Both the position numbers and the translations under genes were made by a program. The notes under the pieces are model-generated. The model saw nothing but the letters and a program-made list of their open reading frames with translations. It ran no database searches and was not told where the DNA came from. Positions 40,542 through 49,953 of a stretch of DNA of 64,000 nucleotides are shown here, piece after piece. Positions within the stretch are counted from its first letter, which is position 1, and every line of letters begins with the position of its first letter. Source of the DNA: Pseudarthrobacter naphthalenicus (GTDB lineage Bacteria > Actinomycetota > Actinomycetes > Actinomycetales > Micrococcaceae); NCBI RefSeq assembly GCF_029076445.1, contig NZ_JARESG010000013.1, positions 62,001 through 126,000 of the forward strand. Direction: 5' to 3'.

Positions 40542-40922
40542 TCAGTGGGCGTCGTAGGCGGCGGCCAGGAGCTTGACCGCTTCCGCAAACGTGGCCCCCT
40601 GCGCCTTCGCCACCGAAGCGTAGGCGCCTGCGGCAGCGGAAAGCGCATTCGACCGCTCACCACGCGCGCTGATGACGGTGCCGTTCCTGCCTTGGGTGGC
40701 GACCACTCCGGCCGCCTCGAGTTCCTTATAGGCGCGGGCCACGGTATGCGGGGCAACGTCAAGTTGTTCCGCCAGCGCACGGACCGCCGGAAGTCTGGTT
40801 CCGGGCGGCAGCTCACCGCTGTCGGCCAGCCGGATCACCTGCAGCCGCAACTGCTCAAAGAGTGGCACAGTGCTGGCCTGGTTAGGTGTCCACGTCCCGG
40901 GGAACCCCTGGGCTGGACTCAT
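40542..40922 (-). CDS. GntR-family regulator, YtrA type
   Basis: A 126-residue regulator with a winged helix at about residues 20-85 (LFEQLRLQVIRLADSGELPP, AVRALAEQLDVAPHTVARAY) and only a short C-terminal helical tail, as in the YtrA group that controls ABC transporter operons. Its start overlaps the stop of the upstream ABC gene by 4 bases. It is thus the last gene of its own target operon. It probably represses the operon from a site upstream of the first ABC gene. Confidence 0.9.
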   Translation of the reverse strand: MSPAQGFPGTWTPNQASTVPLFEQLRLQVIRLADSGELPPGTRLPAVRALAEQLDVAPHTVARAYKELEAAGVVATQGRNGTVISARGERSNALSAAAGAYASVAKAQGATFAEAVKLLAAAYDAH

Positions 40923-42718
40923 CGGCCTGCCTCCAGTGTTCCGGCCCGGCCGGCAAACTGGGCCTTGTAGAGCCGTGCATAGTGGCCGTTGGCAGCCAAC
41001 AGGTTTTGGTGCGTACCTTGCTCTGCGATGCGTCCGTGATCCATGACCAAGATTAGATCAGCGTCCCGGACCGTAGACAAACGGTGGGCGATGACAAAAC
41101 TTGTTTTGCCCCGCCGCAATCTCTGCATGGCCTGGCGGATCAGCACCTCAATGCGTGAATCCACTGAACTTGTGGCCTCGTCAAGGATCAGCACCCCGCG
41201 GTCTGCCAGCTGCGCCCGTGCGATGGCGATGAGCTGGCGCTGCCCGTGACTCAGCGGCTCCCCGCCGCTGTCCAGGACGGAGTCGTAGCCGGCCGGCATG
41301 GACCGCACGAAGTGGTCCAGGTGGCTGGCCTCCGCCGCAGCAGTCACCTCTGCGTCCGTTGCGCCGGGCCGGCCGTATTCGATGTTCTCCCTGATGGTGC
41401 CCGCGAAGAGCCAGGCATCCTGGAGCACCACTCCGAAACCCTCGCGCAGGGTATCCCTGGACATGACGGCAATGTCGGTGCCGCCGATGCTGATCCGGCC
41501 CGCGTCAGGTTCGTAAAACCGCATCAGAAGATTCACAACAGTGGTCTTACCGGCCCCGGTATGTCCGACGATAGCCACCGTCTGCCCCGGCTCCACCGTA
41601 AACGAGAGGTCCCGGATGACGGGTTCGCCTGCGTAGCCAAAGGTGACGTTGTCAAAAACGATTCGTCCGGCCGGCAGGGCAGCCGGGCCGGATTCCTTTG
41701 GCTCGACAGGAATCTCCTCGGCGTCGAGGAGTTCGAAGACCCGGTGCGCCGAAGCCGCGCAGGACTGCATGACGTTCAGCATGCCGCCGATCTGGCTCAC
41801 CGGTTGCGTGAACAGGCGGCTGAACTGGATAAACGCCAGAATTCCACCAATGGTCATGGCACCAAGGGTGACCTGGAATGCGCCCACCACTGCGACGGCG
41901 ATGTAGGTCAGGTTGGAAATCAGGATCATCAGGGGCTGAACAAGCCCTGACACGTATTCGGCGAGGGCGGACGCGCGGGTGAGCCGGTCGTTGCTGGCAC
42001 GGAAGACCTCTGCTGCGCGGTCCTGGTGCCCGAAGGCCATCACCACCTCATGGCCGGTGATGAATTCCTCCACGTGCGCGTTCAGGACCCCGGTTTCGGT
42101 CCACTGGCCCGCAAAATGTGCCTGGGATTTGCGTGCCACCAGAACCGTTATCACGGTGGACACCGGCACCGAGACCAGGGCAATCAGCGCCAGGAGGGGC
42201 GATATCCAGAGCATCATGGCCAAGGCGCCGGACAGCATCAGAACAGAAATGATCAGTTGCGTCAGGACCTGGCTCAGTGACTGGGAAATGTTGTCGATGT
42301 CGTTGGTGACCCGGCTCAGGACGTCGCCGCGGGACTTCCCGTGAAAGTAGTTGGAGGGAAGCCTGTGCAGCTTTTCCTCAACGGATGCCCGGAGGCCCTG
42401 CATCAGGCCCTGGACTGACCCCGCGGTCAGCTTCCCCTGGACCCAGTTGAAAAGGGAAGCCCCGACGTACATCAACGCGACAACTGCCAGCAGCCGGCCC
42501 AGCCGGTCCCGCTCAAACAGGCCGCTGTACACCCCGTCCACCACGATGTCCGTGGCTTCCCCGAGGTAATTCGGGGCGGCCACGTTCAGCCCGGCGAAGC
42601 AACACGTGGCTATGACGGCGGCACGCATCCGCCACCGGAAGGGGTGCAGCAGGCTGAGCAGTCGGCGGGCAGCGGGCCAGAACTCCTTGTCCGGTGCGCC
42701 CGGGATCGGCCCGGTCAC
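40919..42718 (-). CDS. ABC exporter half-transporter (catalytic Walker B subunit)
   Basis: A 599-residue fused membrane/ATPase half-transporter with six helices and a C-terminal ATPase. Walker A is GHTGAGKTTVVNLLMRF and Walker B VLILDEATSSVD with the catalytic Glu. The signature is altered to PLSHGQRQLIA (Gly replaced by His). Together with the partner gene this makes an asymmetric heterodimer: this subunit gives the normal Walker B and the degenerate signature. Likely a multidrug or lipid exporter; substrate unknown. Start and stop both overlap neighbours by 4 bases. Confidence 0.92.
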   Translation of the reverse strand: MTGPIPGAPDKEFWPAARRLLSLLHPFRWRMRAAVIATCCFAGLNVAAPNYLGEATDIVVDGVYSGLFERDRLGRLLAVVALMYVGASLFNWVQGKLTAGSVQGLMQGLRASVEEKLHRLPSNYFHGKSRGDVLSRVTNDIDNISQSLSQVLTQLIISVLMLSGALAMMLWISPLLALIALVSVPVSTVITVLVARKSQAHFAGQWTETGVLNAHVEEFITGHEVVMAFGHQDRAAEVFRASNDRLTRASALAEYVSGLVQPLMILISNLTYIAVAVVGAFQVTLGAMTIGGILAFIQFSRLFTQPVSQIGGMLNVMQSCAASAHRVFELLDAEEIPVEPKESGPAALPAGRIVFDNVTFGYAGEPVIRDLSFTVEPGQTVAIVGHTGAGKTTVVNLLMRFYEPDAGRISIGGTDIAVMSRDTLREGFGVVLQDAWLFAGTIRENIEYGRPGATDAEVTAAAEASHLDHFVRSMPAGYDSVLDSGGEPLSHGQRQLIAIARAQLADRGVLILDEATSSVDSRIEVLIRQAMQRLRRGKTSFVIAHRLSTVRDADLILVMDHGRIAEQGTHQNLLAANGHYARLYKAQFAGRAGTLEAGR

Positions 42719-44448
42719 TGGAGGCTCTCCAGGGCCAACTGCGACTCGGCGATTTCGCGGTAGGTGGTGGAGGCTTCCAACAGCTCAAGGTGCGTCCCCT
42801 GCGCGACCAGCCGCCCGTCGTCGAGCACTAAAATCCGGTCAGCGCCGGCAACGGTGGAGATCCGCTCGGCGACCACGACCACCACGGCCTCGGTCAGGGT
42901 GTCCGCGAGGGCATCCCGGAGCCGGTTCTCGGTACCGAAATCGAGTGCGGAAAAGCTGTCATCAAAGAGATAGATCGGCGCCTGCCGGACCAAGGCGCGG
43001 GCGATGCAGATGCGTTGCCGCTGGCCGCCGGAGAGCGTCACTCCGCCTTGGCCGACTTCGGTGGCCAGCCCGAGGGGAAGTTCGCGGACAAACCCTGCCG
43101 CCTGCGCAGTTTCCAGCGCCTGCCAGAGCTCGGGGTCGGTGGCCTCTGGATCGGCGATCCGCAGGTTATGGGCGATGGTCCCCGTGAACAGATGCGACCG
43201 CTGCGGGACAACGGCCATGGAACGGCGAAGGACTTCCAGCGGGACGGTGCGGATGTCCCGGCCGCCGATGGTGATGGTCCCGGCGGTGGCATCAAGAAAG
43301 CGGGGCAACAGGCCCAGCAGGGTTGATTTGCCGCTGCCCGTTGAGCCGATAACGGCAACGGTAGTGCCTGGGCTTGCTGTAAAGCTGATGTTTTGGAGCA
43401 CCGGACTTTCGGCACCGGGATAGGCGAAGCGCACATCCGTGAAGGTGATGCTGCCCCCGTCGAAGGCTTCCCCGCGCACGTCCCCCACATCCCGGACCGA
43501 AGGCTGGGTATTGAGCACAGCATTGAGACGCTCAGCGCACGCCGCCGCGCGCGGGGCCGCGGTCAGGACGTACATGGCCATCATGATGGCCAGCAGAATC
43601 TGCATGATATAGGCGATGAAGGCCGTCAGGGCCCCGATGTTCATCTCGCCGGAGAACACCCGGTGTCCCCCGAACCACACCACGGCCACGGAGGAAAGAT
43701 TCACCACGATCATGATCAGCGGAAGCATTGCGGCAATGACCAGGGCGGATTTCAGGTTGTTTCCGGTCAAGCTGGTATTTGCCCGGGCAAACCGGCGTTT
43801 CTCGTGGCCCTGCCTGACAAAGGAACGGATGACGTTGGCTCCGATGATCTGCTCGCGCAGGATCTGCCCGGTGGCGTCCAGCAGTTCCTGGCCGCCGCGG
43901 TAGAGCGGTATCAGACGCCGGACGATCAGGTACATGATGAGCAGAAGCACCGGCATGATGATGACGACGATGCTGGACAACACCACGTCCTGCTGCCAGG
44001 CAAGATAGACCCCGCCCACTGCCATGACGGGCGCCGCCACCAGCATGGTGAATACCAGGACCGCGAACGACTGGATCTGCTGGGTGTCGTTTGTGGCCCT
44101 GGTGACGAGGCTATGGGCACCGAAGGACGCCACCTCCTGGGACGAAAGCGACTGGATTTTGGTGAAAACCTCAGCCCTCAGCTGTTGGCCAAGGGTCATG
44201 GCCACAACAGCGCCCAGGTAGCCGGCAGCCACAGCCGCTGCCGCCTGGATGGCCGCAACCAGGGCCATATCAACGCCGAGCCGGACAATCTCGGGGGTGT
44301 TGCCGGCCACGATGCCGTCATCGATGATGGCAGCGTTAATGGTGGGCAGCAGCAGAATGCCCGCGGTCTGAACCAGCTGCAGGGCGATGATGGCGGCTAC
44401 ACGGCCCTTGTTGCCTGCCAGCAACCTCATCAATAAGGCGAAAAGCAC
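42715..44448 (-). CDS. ABC exporter half-transporter (non-catalytic Walker B subunit)
   Basis: First gene of the exporter operon. I chose GTG 44448 (MLFALLMRLLAGNKG) because AGGAGG lies 4 bases upstream; that gives 577 residues, and a longer frame to 44505 would include the ribosome site. Walker A is GSTGSGKSTLLGLLPRF and the signature is normal (LSGGQRQRICIARAL). Walker B reads YLFDDSFSALD, with Asp in place of the catalytic Glu. This is the pattern of heterodimeric exporters such as TM287/288 and BmrCD, where one ATP site is non-hydrolytic. Confidence 0.92.
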   Translation of the reverse strand: MLFALLMRLLAGNKGRVAAIIALQLVQTAGILLLPTINAAIIDDGIVAGNTPEIVRLGVDMALVAAIQAAAAVAAGYLGAVVAMTLGQQLRAEVFTKIQSLSSQEVASFGAHSLVTRATNDTQQIQSFAVLVFTMLVAAPVMAVGGVYLAWQQDVVLSSIVVIIMPVLLLIMYLIVRRLIPLYRGGQELLDATGQILREQIIGANVIRSFVRQGHEKRRFARANTSLTGNNLKSALVIAAMLPLIMIVVNLSSVAVVWFGGHRVFSGEMNIGALTAFIAYIMQILLAIMMAMYVLTAAPRAAACAERLNAVLNTQPSVRDVGDVRGEAFDGGSITFTDVRFAYPGAESPVLQNISFTASPGTTVAVIGSTGSGKSTLLGLLPRFLDATAGTITIGGRDIRTVPLEVLRRSMAVVPQRSHLFTGTIAHNLRIADPEATDPELWQALETAQAAGFVRELPLGLATEVGQGGVTLSGGQRQRICIARALVRQAPIYLFDDSFSALDFGTENRLRDALADTLTEAVVVVVAERISTVAGADRILVLDDGRLVAQGTHLELLEASTTYREIAESQLALESLQ

Positions 44449-44530
44449 TACACCTCCTGGGTTGGTGGGGAGGCCGATGAGGCTGAGGCTTTTGGCCATC
44501 CCCACGAGGCCGGTTATTCCTCATTTCCGA

Positions 44531-44548
44531 CTGAACATTCACTGTTAG
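44531..44548. promoter_or_regulatory. Candidate GntR operator upstream of the ABC exporter operon
   Basis: CTGAACA-TTCAC-TGTTAG is a near-perfect dyad about 83 bases upstream of the first ABC gene, in the AT-richer stretch between it and the methyltransferase gene. A site here is expected if the distal GntR gene autoregulates the operon. The match is by symmetry and place only. Confidence 0.3.
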
Positions 44549-44594
44549 TCACATGGCTATACGGGCCTTGTAAATAACATCGAACGAATGGAGT

Positions 44595-45380
44595 TTAGGC
44601 GGAAAGTTGCTTTTGCGCTACGGCGAAGATCCGCCGGAAGGGAAAAACTGTCCCGTGGGCGGTGGCAGGATAGGCAATCCGCAGTGCGGCAGCGTACTCG
44701 GCTTCGAAAGCCGCACCTTCCTGGGGTGAGAGGACGGCCAGCACCGGCCGCAGCGCGGTGCCGCGCACCCACTCAAGCACCGGATCGGTCCCGGGGAGTA
44801 CCTGCTGATAGGTGGTTTCCCAAGCGTCGGCAGTGCATCCCGCGTCCAGCATGGTGCGCAGATAGTCGGCCGGTTCCCCCACGGATTCCCCGCCGCGGAG
44901 AACGCCTTTCAGCAGCGGCCGCCAGCGGGCGGTGGCGGCCAACTCCCGCATAAGGGTGTGTGACGGGGCGTTGAAGTTTCCCGGTACCTGCATGCCGAAC
45001 CACGCGCCCGCGCGCAACGCGGCCAGCCACCGGCTCAGCATCTCCTGGTGCCCGGGCACCCACTGCAGTGCGGCGTTGGTGACCACCACGTCGGTTTCAC
45101 CCGAGGGCATCCACTGGGCAATGTCGGCCTGTGCAAAGGCCAGGCCGGGAGAAGCGTCGGCCTGGCCGGCGGCCCGTTCCAGCATTTCAGCTGACGAGTC
45201 GAGGCCCAGGACCCTGGCCTCGGGCCATCGCCGGGCGAGGGTGGCCGTCAGGTTGCCGGGGCCGCAGCCCAGATCGACCACCTGACGGGGGCGGTCCGGC
45301 CGGATCCTGCCTGTGAGGTCAAAAAACGGCCGGTCGCGGTAGTCGCCGAACTGGACGTACTTCAGGGGATCCCACTTCAC
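44595..45380 (-). CDS. tam: Trans-aconitate 2-methyltransferase-like SAM enzyme
   Basis: A 261-residue class I methyltransferase. The start GTG 45380 has GGAGG 4 bases upstream; the longer frame to 45476 is rejected. The N-terminus WDPLKYVQFGDYRDRPFFDL is characteristic of Tam, followed by the SAM site VVDLGCGPGNLTATL (34-48), LGLDSSAEMLERA, and TNAALQWVPGHQEML. Tam methylates trans-aconitate, a by-product that inhibits aconitase. It is divergent from the helicase gene. Confidence 0.88.
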   Translation of the reverse strand: MKWDPLKYVQFGDYRDRPFFDLTGRIRPDRPRQVVDLGCGPGNLTATLARRWPEARVLGLDSSAEMLERAAGQADASPGLAFAQADIAQWMPSGETDVVVTNAALQWVPGHQEMLSRWLAALRAGAWFGMQVPGNFNAPSHTLMRELAATARWRPLLKGVLRGGESVGEPADYLRTMLDAGCTADAWETTYQQVLPGTDPVLEWVRGTALRPVLAVLSPQEGAAFEAEYAAALRIAYPATAHGTVFPFRRIFAVAQKQLSA

Positions 45381-45431
45381 AGTTCCTCCATAATTGGGCG
45401 CCGGGTGGCTTCCCGCGAGCCTAACCCCGCC

Positions 45432-45450
45432 ATGCCCGGATATCGGGCAT
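45432..45450. promoter_or_regulatory. Dyad in the tam/helicase divergent region
   Basis: ATGCCCG-GATAT-CGGGCAT is a perfect 7-5-7 inverted repeat placed 25 bases before the helicase ATG and 51 before tam. TAAGCT just downstream could be a -10. It may be an operator for either gene; no known regulator is implied. Confidence 0.35.
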
Positions 45451-45475
45451 CTGCGGGGCACTAAGCTGGAAATCA

Positions 45476-48022
45476 ATGAAACTCGTTGACCAGCTGCCTG
45501 TCCTGTCCGCCTCGAACCGCCCGGCCGCAGGCATCGACCCGGACGTGCTCTACAGCCGGTTCCTTGAGTGGACCGGGAGCCGCGGCCTGGACCTGTATGC
45601 CGCCCAGGACGAAGCCATCATGGAACTGGCCACCGGCGCCAACGTCATCCTCGCCACGCCCACGGGGTCCGGAAAATCGCTGGTCGCGATCGCGGCACAT
45701 TTCCAGGCCATGGCACGCGGGCAGCGGAGCTACTACACGGCTCCCATCAAGGCCCTGGTTTCAGAGAAGTTCTTCGCCTTGTGTGAGATCTTCGGCGCCG
45801 AAAACGTCGGGATGATCACCGGTGATTCAGGCGTGAACCAGGACGCGCCGATCATCTGCTGCACCGCGGAAATCCTGGCAAACATCGCGCTGCGCGAAGG
45901 CGAGGCCGCGGACCTCGGCTCAGTGGTGATGGATGAATTCCATTTCTACTCCGACCCCCAGCGCGGCTGGGCGTGGCAGGTCCCCCTGCTGGAGCTCCCC
46001 CAGGCCCAGTTCCTCCTCATGTCGGCAACGCTGGGAGACGTCAGCCGCTTTGAGGAGGGCATCACCGAACTGACAGGCCGGCCCACCACTACGGTCAGTT
46101 CAGCCGAGCGTCCCATTCCGCTGCATTACTATTACCACGAGACCCCTGTCCATGAGACGTTGGAGGAGTTGCTCTCCACCCGGCAGGTGCCGGTCTATGT
46201 GGTGCATTTCAGCCAGATCGAGGCCATTGACCGTGCCCAGACGCTGATGAGCATCAATGTGTGCACGCGTGAGGAAAAGGACAAGATCGCCGAGCTGATC
46301 GCGAATTTCCGTTTTGCCGCCGGGTTCGGTAAAACCCTCAACAGGCTGGTCCGGCACGGCATCGGCGTCCACCATGCCGGCATGCTGCCGAAGTACCGGC
46401 GGCTCGTGGAACAGCTCGCACAGGCCGGCCTGCTCAAGGTCATCTGCGGAACTGACACGCTCGGCGTCGGCATCAATGTGCCCATCCGCACCGTCCTGCT
46501 CACCGCCCTGAGCAAGTACGACGGCGTGCGCACCCGCCTGCTTAACTCGCGGGAGTTCCACCAGATCGCGGGGCGGGCCGGGCGGGCAGGCTACGACACC
46601 GCGGGCACGGTGGTGGTGCAGGCGCCGGAGCATGTGATCGAGAACGTCAAGGCAATGGCCAAGGCCACGGCGAAGTTCGGCGACGACCAGAAGAAGCTGC
46701 GCCAGGTGGTCCGGAAGAAGCCGCCGGAAGGGTTTGTGTCCTGGGGCGAACCCACGTTCAAACGGCTGGTCGAGTCGGCGCCGGATCCCCTCAGCTCCAG
46801 TTTCACCGTGACCCACTCCATGCTGATGAACCTGATGGAACGGCCGGGGGACCCGTTTGCCGCGGCACGCCGGCTGCTGACCGAGAACCATGAAACCCGG
46901 CCCGCGCAGCTACGGCTGATGAAACGCGCCCTGGGAATCTACCGCGAACTCCTGGCCGCCGAAGTGGTGGAACGCATCCCCGAAGCGGAGCAGGGCGCAG
47001 ACGGCAGGACCGTCCGGCTGACCGTCCACCTGCAGGCCAACTTTGCCCTGAATCAGCCGCTCTCGCCGTTTGCGCTGGCGGCGCTGGAACTGCTTGACCC
47101 GGAGTCGCCGTCGTACGCCCTTGACGTGGTGTCCGTGATCGAAGCGACCCTCGAAAAGCCCCGGCAGATCCTGTCCGCCCAGCAGAAGAAGGCCCGCGGG
47201 GAAGCCATTGCGGCGATGAAGGCTGACGGCATCGAATACGACCAGCGGATGGCCATGCTGGAAGAGGTTACTTACCCGCAGCCGCTCGCCGAAATGCTGG
47301 GCGAGGCGTTCGAGGTCTACCGCAAGGCCGCACCCTGGGTGGGCGACTTTGAACTGGCGCCCAAGTCGGTGGTCCGGGATATGTACGAACGGGCCATGAA
47401 CTTCGGCGAGTTCGTCCAGTTCTACGGCCTGGCCCGCTCCGAAGGCATCGTCCTGCGTTACCTCGCGGACTGCTTCAAGGCGCTGCGCCAGACGGTGCCG
47501 CAGGACCTGCTGCGTGAGGATCTTGAGGACCTCATTGCCTGGCTGGGTGAGCTGGTCCGGCAGGTCGACTCCAGCCTCCTGGACGAATGGGAGGAATTGA
47601 CCTCCGGCGTGGCACCCACCCCGCACGACGAACCTCCTCCCCCGCCGCCGTCGCTCACGTCCAACATCAGGGCCTTCCGGGTGATGGTCCGGAACGAAAT
47701 GTTCCGCCGCGTGGAACTGTTCGCCGACGAGGACGCCGCCGCGCTGGGCGAGCTGGATGCCGGCGCCGGCTGGGATGCGGAGCGGTGGGAAGACGTTTTG
47801 GACGACTACTTCGACGAACACAACGACATCGGCACCGGGCCTGACGCCCGCGGCCCCGGGCTGCTCATCATCACCGAGGAACCGGGGCTGTGGAAAGTCC
47901 GGCAGATCTTCGACGACCCGGCCGGCAACCATGACTGGGGCATTTCCGCCGAAGTGGACCTGGCGGCGTCGGACGAAACCGGAACCGCCGTGGTCCAGGT
48001 CACCGGCGTCAACCGGCTGTAG
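45476..48022 (+). CDS. DEAD/DEAH-box helicase with C-terminal DUF3516 domain
   Basis: An 848-residue superfamily 2 helicase, probably an RNA helicase of the Ski2-like type. Motif I ATPTGSGKS is at residues 60-68, motif II DEFH at 153-156, motif III LLMSATL, and motif VI HQIAGRAGRAGYD begins at 362. The second half (about 420-848) has no catalytic motif and matches the actinobacterial DUF3516 part; a proline run (DEPPPPPPS) marks a linker near residue 725. Its substrate is unknown. It starts a plus-strand run; the CoA transferase gene follows 12 bases on. Confidence 0.9.
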   Translation: MKLVDQLPVLSASNRPAAGIDPDVLYSRFLEWTGSRGLDLYAAQDEAIMELATGANVILATPTGSGKSLVAIAAHFQAMARGQRSYYTAPIKALVSEKFFALCEIFGAENVGMITGDSGVNQDAPIICCTAEILANIALREGEAADLGSVVMDEFHFYSDPQRGWAWQVPLLELPQAQFLLMSATLGDVSRFEEGITELTGRPTTTVSSAERPIPLHYYYHETPVHETLEELLSTRQVPVYVVHFSQIEAIDRAQTLMSINVCTREEKDKIAELIANFRFAAGFGKTLNRLVRHGIGVHHAGMLPKYRRLVEQLAQAGLLKVICGTDTLGVGINVPIRTVLLTALSKYDGVRTRLLNSREFHQIAGRAGRAGYDTAGTVVVQAPEHVIENVKAMAKATAKFGDDQKKLRQVVRKKPPEGFVSWGEPTFKRLVESAPDPLSSSFTVTHSMLMNLMERPGDPFAAARRLLTENHETRPAQLRLMKRALGIYRELLAAEVVERIPEAEQGADGRTVRLTVHLQANFALNQPLSPFALAALELLDPESPSYALDVVSVIEATLEKPRQILSAQQKKARGEAIAAMKADGIEYDQRMAMLEEVTYPQPLAEMLGEAFEVYRKAAPWVGDFELAPKSVVRDMYERAMNFGEFVQFYGLARSEGIVLRYLADCFKALRQTVPQDLLREDLEDLIAWLGELVRQVDSSLLDEWEELTSGVAPTPHDEPPPPPPSLTSNIRAFRVMVRNEMFRRVELFADEDAAALGELDAGAGWDAERWEDVLDDYFDEHNDIGTGPDARGPGLLIITEEPGLWKVRQIFDDPAGNHDWGISAEVDLAASDETGTAVVQVTGVNRL

Positions 48023-48034
48023 GGGCGCAGCACC

Positions 48035-49405
48035 GTGGAATCCGTCCCCGACCTGACCGCCAGCCTGCGGGTCCTGGACGCCGTGAAGGCCCAGCCTGCG
48101 GCACGGTGGGAGGGGCCCCGGTGGTGGTGGGGCGGTCCACTGGATGTTGAGGGCCTGGCGCTTGGCGCGGTCCAGGCCGCCGCCACAGCGTTGAACGCCC
48201 TGACCGCGGCACCCGGGAGATATGCCCTCGCTTCCGGTTCCACGGCCGCTTCCTTCGATTCGCTGGGGCATCTGCGGATCGCCGGCAGGAAAGCGGAAGG
48301 TTTCGCTCCGCTGTCCGGATTCCGCCGCACCGGAGACGGTTGGATCCGCCTGCATGCAAACTATCCGCACCACGCGGCCCGTCTGATGGCTGCCCTGTCC
48401 GCCGACACGCCACCGGCGGTGGACCGCGCACTGCTGCACATGACCTCCCTCGAGGCGGAGGAAGCCATTACGGCGCACCAGGGTGTGGCGGCTGCCGTCC
48501 GCACGCGCGCGGACTGGCTCACGACGCCGATGCACGCGGCCGCCGGCGCCGGGCCGTGGATCCGCATTTCACGGCCGCCCGGGCAGGCCCGGCAAGGCGG
48601 TCCGCTCCCGTCATGGACGCCATCCCCTGATCCACGCCGTCCTTTGGCCGGGCTGAAGGTCCTGGACCTGACCCGCGTCATCGCCGGGCCCACGGCCACC
48701 CGCCTGCTCGCGGCCCTCGGTGCGGATGTCCTGCGCATTGACCCGCCGCACCTCCCGGAGCTGACCGACGCCTACATCGACTCCGGCTTCGACAAACGCA
48801 GTGCCGTGGCTGACTTCCGGAGCGCCGCCGGCCTCGAGGCCGTGAGGGGCCTCGCCGGGTCTGCTGATGTGGTGGTGGCCGGGTACCGTGCGGGTGGCCT
48901 GGACCGGTTCGGTCTGGGCGCTGAGCCGCTGTTGGCCGCCCGTCCCGGCCTTGTGGTGGTCACCCTCAGCGCGTGGGGTGACGGCGGTCCATGGAACGGC
49001 CGGCGCGGCTTTGACAGCCTGGTCCAGGCAGCCACCGGGATCGCTGCAAGATATGGCCGGGGCGCCGCCAACGCCTGGGTTCCCGGCGCGCTCCCCGTGC
49101 AGGCGCTGGATCACGCCACCGGGTACGGCCTGGCGGCGGCAGCCCTCGCCTTGCTGGCCGAACGGATCAGCAGCGGGCTTGGCGGCAGCGCACGGCTGTC
49201 GCTGGCACGGACCGCTGAGGAACTGGTGCGGCTCCCTGAAGCACACAACTCCGCTGCTCCCCTGCCGGACCCGGAGTTCCGGAGCATGGCAAGCCCCTAT
49301 GGGAGCCTGCGTTTTGTGGGACCGCCCCTGCTGGCTGACGGTGTGCCGCTGGAGTATGCCGAAAGCCCGGTCCGGTACGGCAGCTCCGAACTTCGCTGGC
49401 GGTAG
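48035..49405 (+). CDS. Class III (CaiB/BaiF) CoA transferase with rearranged domain order
   Basis: A 456-residue protein. Residues about 205-450 carry the part that normally begins these enzymes (GLKVLDLTRVIAGPTATRLL) and the likely catalytic Asp at about 359 in ALDHATGYG. The stretch that normally comes after it (FRRTGDGWIRLHANYPHHAA, TRADWL) instead lies N-terminal, at about residues 97-170. So the small domain seems moved to the front. The family transfers CoA between organic acids; the substrates here are unknown. GTG start, 12 bases after the helicase stop. Confidence 0.85.
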   Translation: MESVPDLTASLRVLDAVKAQPAARWEGPRWWWGGPLDVEGLALGAVQAAATALNALTAAPGRYALASGSTAASFDSLGHLRIAGRKAEGFAPLSGFRRTGDGWIRLHANYPHHAARLMAALSADTPPAVDRALLHMTSLEAEEAITAHQGVAAAVRTRADWLTTPMHAAAGAGPWIRISRPPGQARQGGPLPSWTPSPDPRRPLAGLKVLDLTRVIAGPTATRLLAALGADVLRIDPPHLPELTDAYIDSGFDKRSAVADFRSAAGLEAVRGLAGSADVVVAGYRAGGLDRFGLGAEPLLAARPGLVVVTLSAWGDGGPWNGRRGFDSLVQAATGIAARYGRGAANAWVPGALPVQALDHATGYGLAAAALALLAERISSGLGGSARLSLARTAEELVRLPEAHNSAAPLPDPEFRSMASPYGSLRFVGPPLLADGVPLEYAESPVRYGSSELRWR

Positions 49406-49452
49406 CAGCCCGGCGGGCGCCGGCTGCAACAGAGCCCTTGTAAACTCGACCC

Positions 49453-49953
49453 ATGAGTGTAATCCGCCCCGCCACCCCGCAAGACGTCCCCGTCATTCTG
49501 CAGATGATCCACGAATTGGCCATCTACGAGAAAGAACCCGACGCAGTTCAAAATACGCCCGAACTGCTGGCCGGGGTGCTGTTCGGCGAGAATCCCCGAG
49601 TGTTCGCCGCGATGGCCGAGAACGCCGGAGGCGAGGTCCAGGGGTTCGCTCTTTGGTTTCTGAACTACTCCACGTGGGAAGGGGTCCACGGCATCTATCT
49701 GGAGGACCTTTACGTCAGCCCGGATGCCCGCGGGGAAGGCCACGGCAAGGCGCTCCTGAAGCACCTGGCCGCCACCGCCGTCGAAAACGGGTATGCCCGG
49801 GTGGAATGGAGCGTCCTGGACTGGAACGAGCCGTCCATCAACTTCTACCGGAGCCTGGGTGCCCGGCCCATGGACGGCTGGTCTACGTTCCGGCTGACCG
49901 GCGCGGCACTGGAAAGCTTCGGCACCAACACGCCGGCGGCTGCCCGTGCCTGA
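49453..49953 (+). CDS. GNAT N-acetyltransferase, diamine acetyltransferase-like
   Basis: A 166-residue single-domain acetyltransferase using acetyl-CoA. Motif A is visible as LEDLYVSPDARGEGHGKALL, and VEWSVLDWNEPSINFYRSLGA is the usual C-terminal stretch. The N-terminus VIRPATPQDVPVILQMIHELA and the WEGVHGIYLEDLY region resemble spermidine/spermine acetyltransferases, so a polyamine or other amine is a possible acceptor. Its stop overlaps the hydrolase start by 8 bases. Confidence 0.87.
   Translation: MSVIRPATPQDVPVILQMIHELAIYEKEPDAVQNTPELLAGVLFGENPRVFAAMAENAGGEVQGFALWFLNYSTWEGVHGIYLEDLYVSPDARGEGHGKALLKHLAATAVENGYARVEWSVLDWNEPSINFYRSLGARPMDGWSTFRLTGAALESFGTNTPAAARA

Noticed and set aside
46910..48535. 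541-codon antisense frame opposite the helicase and CoA transferase genes
   Set aside because: Both sense genes have clear motifs; this is a GC-driven shadow.
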